A DNA stretch of 56,406 nt from Irineochytrium annulatum (lineage: Eukaryota; Chytridiomycota; Chytridiomycetes; Chytridiales; Chytridiaceae). How positions within the stretch are numbered: position 1 is the stretch's first letter; each line of letters begins with the position of its first letter. The notes beneath the pieces are model-generated. The model had not been told where the DNA came from. It saw only the letters and a list, made by a program, of their open reading frames with translations, and did no database searches. Where the stretch lies: contig JADGJL010000046.1 of assembly GCA_027600665.1 (NCBI GenBank), positions 1-56,406 on the forward strand, given 5' to 3'. A program made the translations under genes and the position numbers. This document shows positions 24,501 to 36,403 of this stretch, in pieces.

Positions 24501-27500
24501 CCGATATCCGCGTCGGCATCCTTAACTTCATTACGACGCCTTCTCCATTTCTTTTTCTGGTAAAGCAGCCACCCCGCGTAGTCCGTCTCCGGGTCGATAG
24601 GATTCACCTCGGCGATGCCCTCCCTGATATTTAAGGATCTAAACACCCGTTTAATGCCTCTAGAACTGGCGAAATTTTCACGTGGTTCCGCGACGGGGTT
24701 AGCAAAGTCTTCCAGATCTTCTAACTCTGGTTCCTCTCCTACGGATCGCGTTTCATCCGCTGAATTATCTTCGGCGGAAGCAGCGTTCTCCCGTGCGTCG
24801 TCATTAATCACCGAGGCTTTCGCCTGAAATAGGTCAGTGATGCGGTATTGGCGGAACTTGTCATTCTTCTGAGCCACTCTCTTCTTGAGCCATTCAGGGT
24901 GGGTCACCCGCGGTATAGGATTATCGACGTGTTGCATAGCAGCGGGGATCGTGATCAGCTTCTGAATGACGGACGCGAAGCGCTCAATGTAGTAGTCCCA
25001 GTCTAAGATGTCACGGATATCAAAGTGTGATAGAGACGAGTCCTTCAACCATTTCCGGAGGAAGAATCGTTTCACGCTCTCCTCGGCCGAGAAAATGGCA
25101 ACAGGAATAGCTCTGTCACTGACTGTCAGCCCGTGTGGCCTTGCCGAAATGATGAATTTGCAGTTTAACCCTTTGTCTTTAACCATCTCTTCGCCCAGAA
25201 ACTCAGCAAGTCGCTTTGCTGTGCTGATGGAGGTTGACCGTTGCACGCCGTAGTCTTCCAGCGACTTGCTCATGCTGCGATTTTCAGAAATAAGCTCGAA
25301 CAGTTCATTGTCGTCAAGCTCCGATCCTTTGCTGTACAACACGTCAAGCCACTGGTTTGCCACGCCAGCGACAGCCTCATAACAAGTAACCAGGGTGTCG
25401 CCCTGAAGGAATACGTGGAATATAGCCTCTTGGAAGTTCTTAATCAGCCGCAACTCCCCACGCCGCTTAAGTTCAAAACCCTTCATCTCAGCCAAAGTCC
25501 CGTCATAATTGAAGACGGCGTATCTCTTTTTGAGCAGCTTATCTGCCTCGGTAGACGACGGCAAGATCATTGCCCGGTACGGGCCATCAACTTCGAAGAA
25601 GATACTATTCTCCCTATGAATCTCATATCTGTGGTTCTTCTCGTCCACTAATGTTTGAAACTGGTCGTTCGTGAACTCGGCGTGAACAAGGTGATTTAGC
25701 ATGACACACGGGTAGGATATGGGGAAAGACTTTCCTGACTTTAATGTAAACGAAAAGTTCTCGGGGAAAGAGTGCGGGAGCGTGCACCAGATTCCGTCGG
25801 TGTCTAGCTCAAGTGGCCGTCCTATCCGCTCAACTCTTGACCTCGCGAGCTGAATAATTTTGGATCCGGTAAGGCAGACAATCCCAGCCATCTCCAATGA
25901 GTACCACCGCGCGCCTTTTCTCATGACGTAGCCGTAGAAGGAATTTAAGCTAAATTCGTATATTAGAGCGGATGAAAGCGATTAAACTCGAAATTTTGAT
26001 CGTACATGCATTTATGAGCCATTTGCAGGGAGTCGTACACCACAGTAAGCTTCTTTGCTTCATCCAAGGCAGCCACATCTTTACTTGCGGAAGCTTCGTC
26101 CGCTTTCTTCTTCCATATCTTCAACAAGCTCTTATATTCGTACCGACGGTCACGGAAGTTCCGGACAGTATCGATGTAGAACGGGTTTTCGCGTTGGCAG
26201 ACGATTGACTCCTTTGATACAACCTTGGTTAATTGTTTCTTTGCGTACACCTTCTTGCTGTAATCCTCAACGCGCTTTTTAATCAAGGCATCCTGCTCAT
26301 TTCGCTTAAGCTCGTGAAAAGACCGAGAGGGATCAAATGGAGTTTTGCCCGGAAAGAGCTCCCTCTCAAGCTGATTTTTCAACATATTATACTCGTTTCG
26401 ATGAGCTGGAAAGAATTCGCCTCTCCAAGACCATTCCATTCGGCGCTGACATCGACTTCCCGGTCCTTCGTTAAAATCGCAGGAGGCGCAAGTGCTTTCG
26501 TTGACAATAGCATCAGGTTGAAGCCTGTTTGTCAGAATGATATTTGGGTACATGGCGGCAACGTCGAGATGGTAAATGAGTGGAGTCTCACTTCGGGTAG
26601 GCCGATCACGAAGGTCCTCCAAACGCGATATGATTTGATTTCGTATCTAGCACTCGTGTGAGTTTTTGATAGGATAACTAAACTTACTTCATCATAATTT
26701 GTAACATCTTCTAAATTTAGCTTTCCTTCTACGAGAATGCTAAACTGAAGGGCATCATCAAGTTCGCTTATTAACTAAAAACGTGAGAAGCGAGAGCGGC
26801 CACAGTGCAAAAACCTGCGAAAATGCTTTTGGGTCTAAGTTGTACTCCATGGGGAGATCGGACCGAAAAATCCCCGCCTCTAAAGCTTCTACATGGCCGC
26901 CGACGTAGGTCTCATTCTCTAACAGATGACCCTCGAACATCCTGCCGCTCTCCTCCGCATGCTTGTTCGGCATGATGATGTTGGCTTTGTACGCTTCGGC
27001 CTGTTAATCGTAAGTACGTCGACAGATATCGGGATGTACCATCAGAAGCGCTTCACACAGCGTGCCAGAGCCTCTACGCAGAACGTCGTCGGGATTCATA
27101 GGAATAATATTACACAGCGAGAAGATAAACGGGTGAACGTATTTCATATAAAGGTAGTATGTAGCAACTGCATCGGAAACAGAATACTGGGCAAGAGTCC
27201 TCGGCTGCTCCGAAGCAAAACTGCAAATTTAGTTTTGCGAAGTGTGAAACAGGCTCTACCGCGTCATGTCTTCGGGGTCTACCTCCATCGGATTATATCC
27301 AAGCTTATATTTTGTAACAGCCTGCACAAGTTTAAAGTTACATTGTGATTAAAGCATTATCTGACTACCTTCAAGCCTTGACTTCCTTGCGGTAAGTAAC
27401 TATCGCGCTTTACCCAACAGAACGCGTCCATATGGATGGCATGTCTTGCTTTATACTCGCCTTTTGACGCATCAGTACTGCAACGGCGTTCACCATTTAC

Positions 27501-28913
27501 CCTGCTCGCATTCAAATCCAATCTCCTGCAAGCCGTCAGCAGAAGTAAGCATAAATGCGCATCTTACATTCTTCAAGTCCAAGTTGTATACTTTCGCTCG
27601 CGCTTCAATGAAAGGCCAATCGAAGAAATCTCCGTTGTAGGTTACAAAGACAGACGGCCTTGCTTCTCGGACGTGTTCAAAAAACCGATGCAATACGGCC
27701 TCCTACAACATCGCAAATCAGCGTTTATTTGCAGCGTTAGGGACAAACCTCGGAAATTTCGTTAAATACTGTAAACGGCCCGCGAAATTCCGGTTTCGGC
27801 GTGTACTCGAAGTCGTCGATATCACTCGAGACAATTTCCCGATTTGTTATGAGAAACCCCTGCACAATTGACAATATTGACAACAATAAGCATAAGCATG
27901 ACAACATAACCCCACCTGCTCGTCAATCATATACGATATCATCATTATGCTGTCCATTGAGGCATCTGGGAATTTAAGGGGCAGTTTTGTCGTTTCGATG
28001 TCGAACGCCAAAACTACCGGCTCCGCTCGCTTGACCTTGTCCTTACGGGGGGTGATTGAAACGCTACCGTGCAGGAACTCCACACTGTACCACCATCCCA
28101 CACGAAAATCTGCCCAAATCTTTACAAAAAAAAAGCCTAACTGTTTGGACAAACCGCAATCTATTGCCGTTCGTTGGTAATAGGGAACGTCATATTCCCG
28201 CAAATCAAGGATGCACGACATAAAATCGTCATGCGACGACTTGCGGAAGTCCTTATGGCTAGTACGGTTATCCTTGCTGGCTTCCTCGTGAACTTACTTC
28301 TCATTATCAACCGATTCTGCAGTCGACCTGTTCCTGAAGGTAACGGAGTACAGCAACTTCCGGACCGTCAGCATATCCAGAATGTTCTTGAACGAAAGTT
28401 TCAGCAAGGCTCGCTTATGCCCGAGAAGATGGTTCGACTTTTTGCAAAAATTAAATGTGGACGACTCTAAGGGAAGTACCAATGAGAGGTCCTCCTTCTC
28501 CACCCTCTGAATAGATGCTATAGTGGTCCCATATCGTTTCTTCAAATACTCATCAACGAAAGGTTCTGTCCCAGGCTTCAAGGGTGGTGAGTCCTTGCGG
28601 AAAATCATCGCGTACTTTGCATATCAGGAAGAAGTACGGCTCATAAGGTATTGAGACTTTAAACGCGGAGCCGTCGTCCTCTAGGAAAAAAAAGTCCACC
28701 GCAGCCTTCGCACCGTCACTTTCATGGATGCTGGCTGGGATCATGTTGACGAGCCAGCCGAACTTCGAGGGTCCCTCCGTCACCCTCGCTGTAAGGTGAT
28801 TAGCGAGAGCACCAGCAGCGGTCTCAACCATATCCCATGCGTAGGTCCAAGGCATCACAATCCGAGTCGTCTTCCATCGCCCGGTCTTGGTACTTCTTCG
28901 CGTAAGCGGCCAT
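21569..28913 (-). CDS. POL2: DNA polymerase epsilon catalytic subunit
   Basis: This multi-exon gene has one 4-kb exon (21943-25949). It makes leading-strand DNA and proofreads it. The start is ATG at 28913-28911, because [16 protein letters not shown] continues into the conserved segment KFGWLVNM. The exonuclease motifs are all present: [18 protein letters not shown] and SDAVATYYL. Polymerase motif A reads [12 protein letters not shown], motif [15 protein letters not shown] (split by intron 25950-26005) and motif [10 protein letters not shown]. The Fe-S cluster cysteines appear as [14 protein letters not shown] plus VCQREN. The inactive C-terminal polymerase half is in the big exon. The last exon (21569-21891) holds the CysA/CysB zinc modules (CSACG, CKRCRQV). 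A 45-nt in-frame intron (28110-28154) is likely. It is convergent with the CCDC33-like gene, 263 bp apart. Confidence 0.95.
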
Positions 28914-29473
28914 GACGGCGGCCAAATGGGATCGTGAATTTCGGCCACAAGTGTCCAGAAATGGTCAAGTCGGTTCTTGCAGGCAGTTGAACTTCTGTGG
29001 CCGATAAGGCAATAACACAAGACGATGTGCCAGGACGCTCTAACTCCTTCAAAGCATTATTCGATTCCTCCAGGTCATCATACTTCCCCTTTTGACTTCG
29101 CATCAGGCTGGTCGTCCCTATGCTGCAGCCGACTCTCCCATTGCGGCGTTGTGGTGTGTCGCTGTGGACGGCTTCCTAACAGTGGCATGCTTTCCCTTTG
29201 TTTCCCTTTCACTCCCACCCGAACGTTTGCTATCTTCAACTCCGGTTGCTTTGGAACGGACCGAGTCATGCCCTTCATCGCTTCGGCGATACGCGTGGTG
29301 TGCCCAGTGGCAACCCAAGGCTCTGCTATAAGTAGACGCTACGGGCGGGGGTCCAACACCTTCGACACTGCATCGAATATCTCTCTGCGCCGACAAGAAC
29401 CTTCAAGCAAGACGGACTACGACGGCGCTACAAGTTTTACCTTCTTACTCACCTACGTTCAATACTTACGAAC
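28914..29473. other. Upstream region of POL2 up to the truncated retroelement
   Basis: It contains an alternative minus-strand ATG at 29103 and a frame to 28855 that does not join POL2 conserved sequence, so it is read here as 5' untranslated or noncoding. The frames at 29025-29570 (plus) and 29118-29396 (minus) are low-complexity Ser/Pro/Arg-rich and unsupported. The break point of the retroelement lies near 29474. Confidence 0.4.
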
Positions 29474-31526
29474 TTACGTCGGAGCTACGGTTTCGCAGCT
29501 TAACAGGGAAGGGACCGCAACAATAAGAACCTTATCAAGCCCTTCGACAATCAAGGCTTCTGGGATATAGAATTCACCCTCGCCAATCATAAAACTTATG
29601 GGTACAATCCCAAGAATTCTTACCCGTGAGTTCCCGTCGGCCATAATCAGCATAGATTCCTTCAACGGGATATACTTCACTCCAACCAGAAAAGTTGGCT
29701 CACTGGTAAGAACACATCGTTCGCACCACTATCTGTGAGCACCTTAGCCGAATATTCCATTGTACTTCGATTGTCCGGGGTCAATGCGAGGTATTCGGGA
29801 GTTTGATAGGCGGGTAGCCTCAACGTCCGCTCATGGATATCTATTGACCGAGGAGTTGGACGGAATGTAACATTGAGGTGTTCTCGTGCTTTATAAGCCA
29901 TAAAGGGCCTCCCATCAAGTTCGTCCATTTGTAGGCTCATCGATACGTTTGCCCAAAAACCAAAACGAGTAGGTGAATGTTTGGTATGACCAGCAGCCAT
30001 TGTAACAGCCGCTTCCGGTTTCTTTGCAACGACTAATGCCTTTGAATTTTCCGCCATTCGGGCATTAAAGGTATCATTAATCATTTCCCGAAGGTCTTCC
30101 TTGCTAACAGTCGGCAACTGCTTCGTCTGGATTGCCCCTTTCTTCGGAATCTTCACAACTATGCGTTTATTCGGAGACTTCGATCTGCTTCTTTGAGCTA
30201 TAGATCCTCCCTTCAGATAACACCGGTCAGCATTATGGTGACCTATTGCAAAAGTTGCTTTAGTTAAGTTATTGCTTAACATCCTTGGGCCGTACCCCAT
30301 CCTTGGTGTTCATCGCACCAGATAGCGGTCTTCGTTTTGTCCCATGACGGTCGCTGAGAGCAGTCTGCATTCTCTCCAGCGACATTTGTGACGGCAGTCA
30401 CCCGGGCTTTGCCCTTATAGTCACATGTCGGCTTATAAGCCATAATAGTTTTCGCCGGACCGTTTGATATTTTAAAATTCTTGCCATGCATGCCACGCAA
30501 TGAAATCAACCGGTCAAGGAGTTGGTGCAGTGCATCCTGCAACTCCCTTATATTCACATCCGACTTACTACCGCGAGGCCCATATTCATGCTTCCAGATA
30601 GCAAATGCCACGGTGTCCGGTAGATCCATCATAATTTTTGATTGTATAATCGTTTTCAGTCGGTTCCGTTGGTCATTATAAACCTCTGACTTGACTATCT
30701 GATAGACATCGAGCCAAGTCATTCCCGGAGGCACAGGAGTTTCGAGAGGTGGAAACTCGAACTGAGGTACTTTGGTCGATTGAAATACGCCTTCATGGCT
30801 GCCGATTTGCTCGTCCAGGCGTTTCATGTATTTCTGAAAGCCCCAAACAGTCATGGTCGTAAGATCCAATTCAAGGATCTCGTTAATTACGCAGAGTCCG
30901 CAGTGACCTGCGAGATCACTGTAAACCTATCACGTAGGTAATTAACCATGTCCTGCAGCAAGTTGGTAGCGGTCAACTCCGAATGTATAATGTCGGAACG
31001 GTCAGCCACGGCATTCGCCAGGATTCCCAACGCTTTCTGATGTTGCTTGGAGTAATCCGTCCAGGCTTTGACTCGACCATTAAAGTCAGCAGTCGTTTCG
31101 CCCTCAATCCAAGTAGGGCGCGCTGGCGTCCATGTCAAGTCCGGTGTCGTGAATGGGTCCGCACATCCTTGATCACGTAAGGCTCCGAGGAACTTCGTCT
31201 CGAGCCAATATTTTGGTATTCTTGTAGAGTATGTCCGGTAAACTTTCCGGCCTCCACCTTCGAGGTCGATTGGTTCGACATCGCCGTTGTATCTGAAGAT
31301 TATATCAGGTAAAAACCGTCGTTTCGTTATTTGATCAAGTCCGTTATAGCGGGCTTGGTCGTTGGCGGTGAGATTGCTCTTCGGATTCGTAGCGAGGCAG
31401 GTGTATCGTTTGCTCAAGAATTGAACTTGAGATGTGCAACTGAAAACTCAATTGTTGATTGTGCGCATTCCTCCGCCTAATTGGACGTTCTGAGGCAAAC
31501 GAGATGATTGGTGCGGAGTTTGACAT
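29474..31526 (-). mobile_element. Truncated Ty1/copia-type LTR retroelement: gag and start of protease
   Basis: Minus-strand frames read gag-like sequence from 31417 (LSKRYTCLATNPKSN...RYNGLDQITKRRF) through 30276 to 29677. A CHHC-type knuckle, WCDEHQGWG + HHNADRCYLKGG, lies across 30310-30225. The aspartic-protease motif VLTDSGANDVFLP is near 29740-29700, followed by ADGNSRVRILGIVPI and ALIVEGLDKVLI (about 29640-29520). This order, with DSGA then a strand and V-G-L-x-x-L-L, is that of copia-type proteases. No integrase, reverse transcriptase or RNase H follows: the sequence ends near 29474, just after the protease. Frame breaks lie near 30885 (one base) and at the 53-nt insertion 30243-30295. 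It is a dead 5' fragment lacking the enzymes for retrotransposition. Confidence 0.7.
30243..30295 (-). other. 53-nt intron-like insertion in the gag frame
   Basis: On the minus strand the insertion starts GTACGG, contains TTAACTAAA, a good branch-point match, and ends CAATAG. Removing it joins CDEHQGWG to HHNADRCYLK and restores the knuckle in one frame. It has all the marks of the small spliceosomal introns of the neighbouring genes. Confidence 0.5.
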
Positions 31527-32360
31527 GCGCCCAATATTCTGACTGATCGTATGCTCTGCGTCTCATTTTGAGAATGAGACGTTGCATAATATAGTACTAT
31601 CGATTCATGAAATGCCATATTAGACAGCATCCGTAGTCCAGTCCAATCACTGAATAGAGCGTGGGATCAACCCAACTTTGGATCTCACATATATGTGTTT
31701 ACACCTTATCCCGCCTCCTTGAGTAATCTTCATAACTTGGCCAATGTCGCTAAAGGGTAGCTAGTCCCTTAATTATTAGCAATCAAGTAGATCTTCGGAG
31801 GATCCCGTGGATTTCACCAACTGTATAGGCGGGTCCTTTGCTCGCGTCGGACAACGCTCGCTGAGTCTCCCTACTTTCGCTATACTTAAGGATTTCGACT
31901 CTATTCCACCAATAACGCATTGGTGTTGCTCTTTCCCAAGGAACGAGCGTGATTCACTATCGGATGGGAACATTTGGAACTTTAGTGCCACATCACCTCT
32001 TAGTGATTATGGCGTATCGAACCTATATGTTGGTATGTATACCAACATATACCTGATACTGCGTTCCGCCTGACACAACACCCTATACTTGCTGTTTGGC
32101 ATTGGATGGGAATATGGGCTCGCTCTGTCGCTGGAAGCAGAGTGGCCCTCCATCCCGCAGTGGTATGGATTGGCAGTTCTTCCAAGCCACTATGGTCATA
32201 CAGCACCAAGTCAATCCACTAGGAGTTAGCCTGTGGGTGGTCTTATAGTATAGCAGAGCAGGAAGAGGTCACTGACTACCACAGGTGATGCGCCAGATTA
32301 TCCTCCCCACTAACACCTGGCGATGGTTTCACATGAGCAATCAGTAAGAATATTAAGCGC
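31527..32360. repeat. Junction of two divergent retroelement 5' ends, with a 28-bp near-palindrome
   Basis: At 32024-32051 thirteen-base arms TATATGTTGGTAT and ATACCAACATATA flank a 2-base centre (GT). TGTTGG at the start and CCAACA at the end are typical termini of copia-type LTRs. The sequences just before the two gag starts match each other in opposite orientation: ATCAGTCAGAATATT upstream of 31526 on the minus strand and ATCAGTAAGAATATT upstream of 32361 on the plus strand. The remainder of the two arms is not obviously alike by eye, so the boundaries of any LTRs are unclear. Confidence 0.45.
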
Positions 32361-32575
32361 ATGTCAAACTCGGCACCATTCAATTTGTTTGCCTCTGAAC
32401 CTCCAATCAGGGAGAAGGAATGCACTATTTTCGATTTTCAATTGCCTTTCCCAAGTTCAATTCTTGAGCAAACGACGCACTTATCCCACTACAATTTGAA
32501 GAGAAATCCACGGCCATCGACAAGCCCGCAAAGTGTAACTACAATTTTGTGAAGGATATGGATTCGCAGAGGTAT
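32361..32575 (+). pseudogene. Second copia-type gag start, in opposite orientation, decayed
   Basis: The first codons MSNSAPFNLFASEPPIR match MSNSAPIISFASERPIR of the minus-strand copy (31526-31476), and SSILEQTTHL matches SSILEQTIHL. In the next frame LSKRRTYPTT and HRQARKV correspond to LSKRYTCLATN and DQARYN of the minus copy. Two stops interrupt that frame. No further gag, protease or polymerase sequence follows on the plus strand. Confidence 0.6.
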
Positions 32576-33414
32576 ATCTGCCAGTGAGTGCAGCTCCTAA
32601 TGGGCTCAGCATGGCTGAAAATCACTTGTATTCTTCTTATTGGCTAATTCGGCTCAGCTACAAGCCTTTTAAAGTCAACACTAGAAATTCTTGTGCAGAA
32701 GTTCTCACAGACTAATGTACTCCTTGGCAACTACAGGCAAAGTACTAAATAAAATTCATGGTGTTCTGGCTACAATATGAGGCTACAATTTCCACTAACA
32801 TTGTAACTACTTAATTCTACTCCTTTCAAAGATATACAGGAAAAAATAAAGATGAGAGTTTCTAATGCATGATTCGAACTCTGGTCTTAATCGTCATAAC
32901 TTCTACCTCCATACCTTTGCCGTGTTTTGCCTTCGCGCTCATTTCACCACCATTCCTCCTTCTTACTCTTTTCAATGCCCTCATTTACGTCTATTCGTTG
33001 CTCTTTTCTTCTCCTCTTCTGTTTCTCCGTCTACCTCGCCTGTGGAAGTGTTGGGCCTTGGTAGTGAAGGCGGGGTTGTCAAATGTTATCGATCCTTCTT
33101 CACCTCACGTTCAGGATGGTTATCTTAATACACGTTTTTTCGCGTCAATAAATCTTTCAACGGGGGAGTTAACTTTATGTTTTTTTCGTTTTTCTGTGAC
33201 ATTCGTGTTTGTACTCAGCAGGCATGTTACATCATTCTTTCCCTCCATTGTGCGAAAAAAAACAATTGTGTAATAGACTAAAGTACAATCTAATGGGTAT
33301 CAAAAAAAAAAAATGAATATTTAAAGACGTGTGGCAAGAAAACAAACAATGACTATCCCGCCTCCAAGCGAAAAGTATTGCCATGGGGAACCTCATCCCG
33401 CCTATGATTCTAAG
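32576..33414. other. AT-rich intergenic region downstream of SEC15
   Basis: No supported gene is present. The frames at 32865-33273 translate to hydrophobic, Ser/Phe-rich sequence from a pyrimidine-rich strand and are probably not coding. A B-box-like GAGTTCGAATC reads on the minus strand near 32880, but no matching A-box or cloverleaf was found. Poly-A runs lie at 33257-33264 and 33302-33313. Confidence 0.35.
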
Positions 33415-36403
33415 CTACAATTTCTTCAAGGCAGCAAGCACAACATCAATGCTCTTTCTTCGAGCCTTTTCCGCCGGTGTCATCTTTGAAAGGAATGAGG
33501 CGTCTGGTTTCATCCTGACAGAAGTTAAACATCATCGGGTTAAACAACCACGCACTTTTCTAAAAGTGTGGCAACATTCTCCGGCCGTACTCGAGGGTAA
33601 GTTTTCGTACGCACAGAAGCCTGAAGGAAGTCTTCGTACGTCTCAGATGTCATATATGCGACGGTCTGATGCCAAAGTCAGTCGATAACATTACCACGAT
33701 GGCGAAGAACCTGATTCAGCTCGCTCAACGAGTTTTCGGCAGTCTCCCCGTTCGACTTTGAAAACTCTTCTATCTGCAAAAGATCTATTTGGAAGCTCTC
33801 AAAGAATTGGGTTGTCAGCTTCTTCCCCGATTTATGCAGGAGAATGACCTAATACGAAGTTAACGGACAAGGCCTTCGAGTAAGGGCTAACCGTCATCTC
33901 CTTTACTAAATGGTCGATCGCGTTAAAGATAATGAACTTCTTCAATGTCGACGACAGGTGCAGCAAGGTTGTAGACATTAGAGTGGTTAAAGTCGTGAGA
34001 ATCCCTGAAGGTTTTACCACTTAAAACATATGTTTGTTGTGGTCAATACCTGTTATGTAGGCACTCGGATTGGTGGCTACTGTCGCAGCTGCCCTATTGT
34101 CCAGTAAGTTGACAAGCAGCAAAAGGCGAGAGTACCAATCGTAGGTTGCCGTTTTTAAGGTAGCATCAAGGATTTCATTCACGAGCTCAAATATTCGCTT
34201 CTCAGCAACAAGTTGGAAGTCTTTAAATGTTTGTGTCGCTTGGAGATTGACGCGTCCGCGCATAGATCTGATGGAGACGATTCAGCAAGCGGCTCCGTTT
34301 TTTTTATAGTAGACCTATTGCCGACAAGTATGTCTTCGAATTCGCCACAGGCGAGTTCGAGGTATTCCGCATTGATTAAAATCTGTACCGCGATCGGGAG
34401 GCTTGCAGATGATAGCTTTCTTGACAGGGTGTTGCAAAGGCTTTGAATCAAAAGATTCTCTAGAGACTGTACTCTCTTTAGCCTCCTTTCTGATGTGTCG
34501 CGCGAGAAGCCCTTGCCTTCTTTAGAAGATCATCCATTTCGTTGTGTTGCTGTGTGAAACCTTCCGCAAAGCGGTAAAAGCCGCTTATAAATTGGCGGAG
34601 ATTTCTGCAGCATTCGGGGAACCCCTTCGAGAAGGGCAATTGGCGAGGAAACCTAAGGTAGAGTGAGTAACTGCAGCCACGGCGGCATACTACCGTAAGC
34701 CGTTCTTTTTATCTTCTTGCAGGTTGAACACGTTCAAGACAGCTTGATGTTCCTCGACGTTGTTAATCGTTAAAGGGACATAGGTATCGTCGTCTACAAG
34801 CTTGGATATGTCAGATCGTCGGCAACGCCACCGTGTACCTCAATTATGGCTTCACTGCATTTAAACTTCATCAACTCTGTGTATCGATTAAATAGAGACA
34901 GCATCAACGTCGTGAGGTTGACGATTGAGTAGCCATACGCCTTTAATAGAAGTAACAGTAAGAAAACGAAATACGGCGACACAACGAACATCAAGCGTCT
35001 TAATGAACGCAACGACGGCAATTTTGATCGATAAAAACAGGTCAGGGCTTTCACAGTCATGAAGACTGTTCATGACGCCTTTATTTATCTTCTCCGTAGC
35101 GTCGTCCCATAGGCCCTCAACCGCGGATCTCGATCGGAAATCTTGTGTAGAGTTGATGACAATGGAATCGATAATGAAAAATCCAACAACGTCGAATAAA
35201 AATGCATCAAAGCTCTTCATGTTCATATCTTGTAACGTGAAATTCGCATTTAAAAGCACAGACGCATGCAGCTAAAATGTCGTTATATGACACAAAAAAA
35301 GCCCTCATTCAAACCGCTCGATTCTCTTCATAATCAGCCTTGAAAACTTTTCTTTTCCCCAGTACATCGTGAATGTGCAAGCATTGGTAGAGAGGTTTGA
35401 AATCTATCCGGATATCCGACGAAACTAGCGGCTTAGATGAGAACGATAGAGACCTGCTACCTACCATCATCTGTAAGTATATCTATAGACCGGCTCATGG
35501 CGAAATCTTCCGGATTTTTGGCTTCAGAATTGCGTTCCTCCTTTGCCTTCGTTGCCTCTAGCGCCGCCTTTCCGATTTTCCTTGTATTCTCGCGAACACT
35601 ACCACCGTCAACGGACACGATGCGTCGAACCCTACCGATTAAACCACTCTTTCATCTCCCTCCAGACCGAATCCCGGATGTGCTCCCGTTGCATCGGCAC
35701 AAACAACTCTAATAATACCTTAGATGGCTTACGAATTTGAAGTCTTACTCATTTTCTCAGAGAAGTCGTACTGTCCGATATGCTTCATATGTGTGGTTTC
35801 AAGGTCTTCGAGCATCTGCAAGGGTAAGTCCACCATTCACCGTCACCCAGCGAACCCGCAAAGCCGAGTAATACTTCCGCCCTTCCATCTGGATGATTGT
35901 TTTGTGCGCGATATCCAACACAAACAGGCAGGTCTGCAAGCTCTCCATCGCAAGCTCGATATTCAGCAAAATCTTTCGATTGTCGATGATTTCTTTTTTC
36001 TATCCGTTCAGAATTGCAAGCGTTCCAAACAAACCTTTTCTACAATCTTTATACCCGCCTGCTGCATGTCCCGATTGAGCTCAACAATTTTTGTTTTCAA
36101 GTTTGCGGTTCCCAAACGGACTTTCAGCAGCTGGTCGACAGATTGGACAAATTCCTGAAGAGAGTTATGCATGCTTCCCAAGCTTTTGGGGCGCAATACC
36201 TGGTAATGAAAATTGCACATACGTTCGATTTCTGTCTCCTTTCGAGCAATGAACTGATTCAGCTGGTCTGAGAAGGCGTCCTCTTTGCCGGTTTGGAAGA
36301 CCATTTTGATTGTGTACGACAGGTGATCGAATGTGTCATTTATTGACGCATCAGATATGACGAGGTCGCGGATGAGCTGCGCGAGATCGTGTTCTCCCTG
36401 CAT
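33415..36403 (-). CDS. SEC15: Exocyst complex component SEC15 (EXOC6)
   Basis: Many small exons on the minus strand encode the exocyst subunit that links secretory-vesicle Rab GTPases to the tethering complex at growth sites. The ATG at 36403-36401 (MQGEHDLAQLIRDLV) precedes ETEIERMCNFHYQ and EFVQSVDQLLKVRLGTANLK, the helical N-terminus of the family. The middle has WDDATEKINKGVMNSL. The C-terminal half has the repeated pattern TQTFKDFQLVAEKRIFELVN, TATYDW, LKKFIIFNAIDHLV and YEDFLQASVRTKTYPRVRPE, all recognisable Sec15 blocks. A final intron (about 33510-33550) leads to MKPDASFLSKMTPAEKARRK and the stop codon at 33415-33417. Exon borders in 34450-36000 were not all resolved. It is tandem with CLP1, about 1.25 kb upstream of it on the same strand reading. 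Confidence 0.88.

Noticed and set aside
28855..29103. An upstream ATG at 29103 as start of POL2
   Set aside because: Its frame does not join the conserved segment. The ATG at 28913 continues through a GT-AG intron into KFGWLVNM, as expected for the family.
29118..29396. Open frames on both strands between POL2 and the retroelement
   Set aside because: They are low-complexity Ser/Arg/Pro-rich, overlap each other, and have no domain or splice logic.
32852..32900. B-box-like GAGTTCGAATC on the minus strand, considered as a tRNA
   Set aside because: No A-box or cloverleaf could be drawn at a proper distance.
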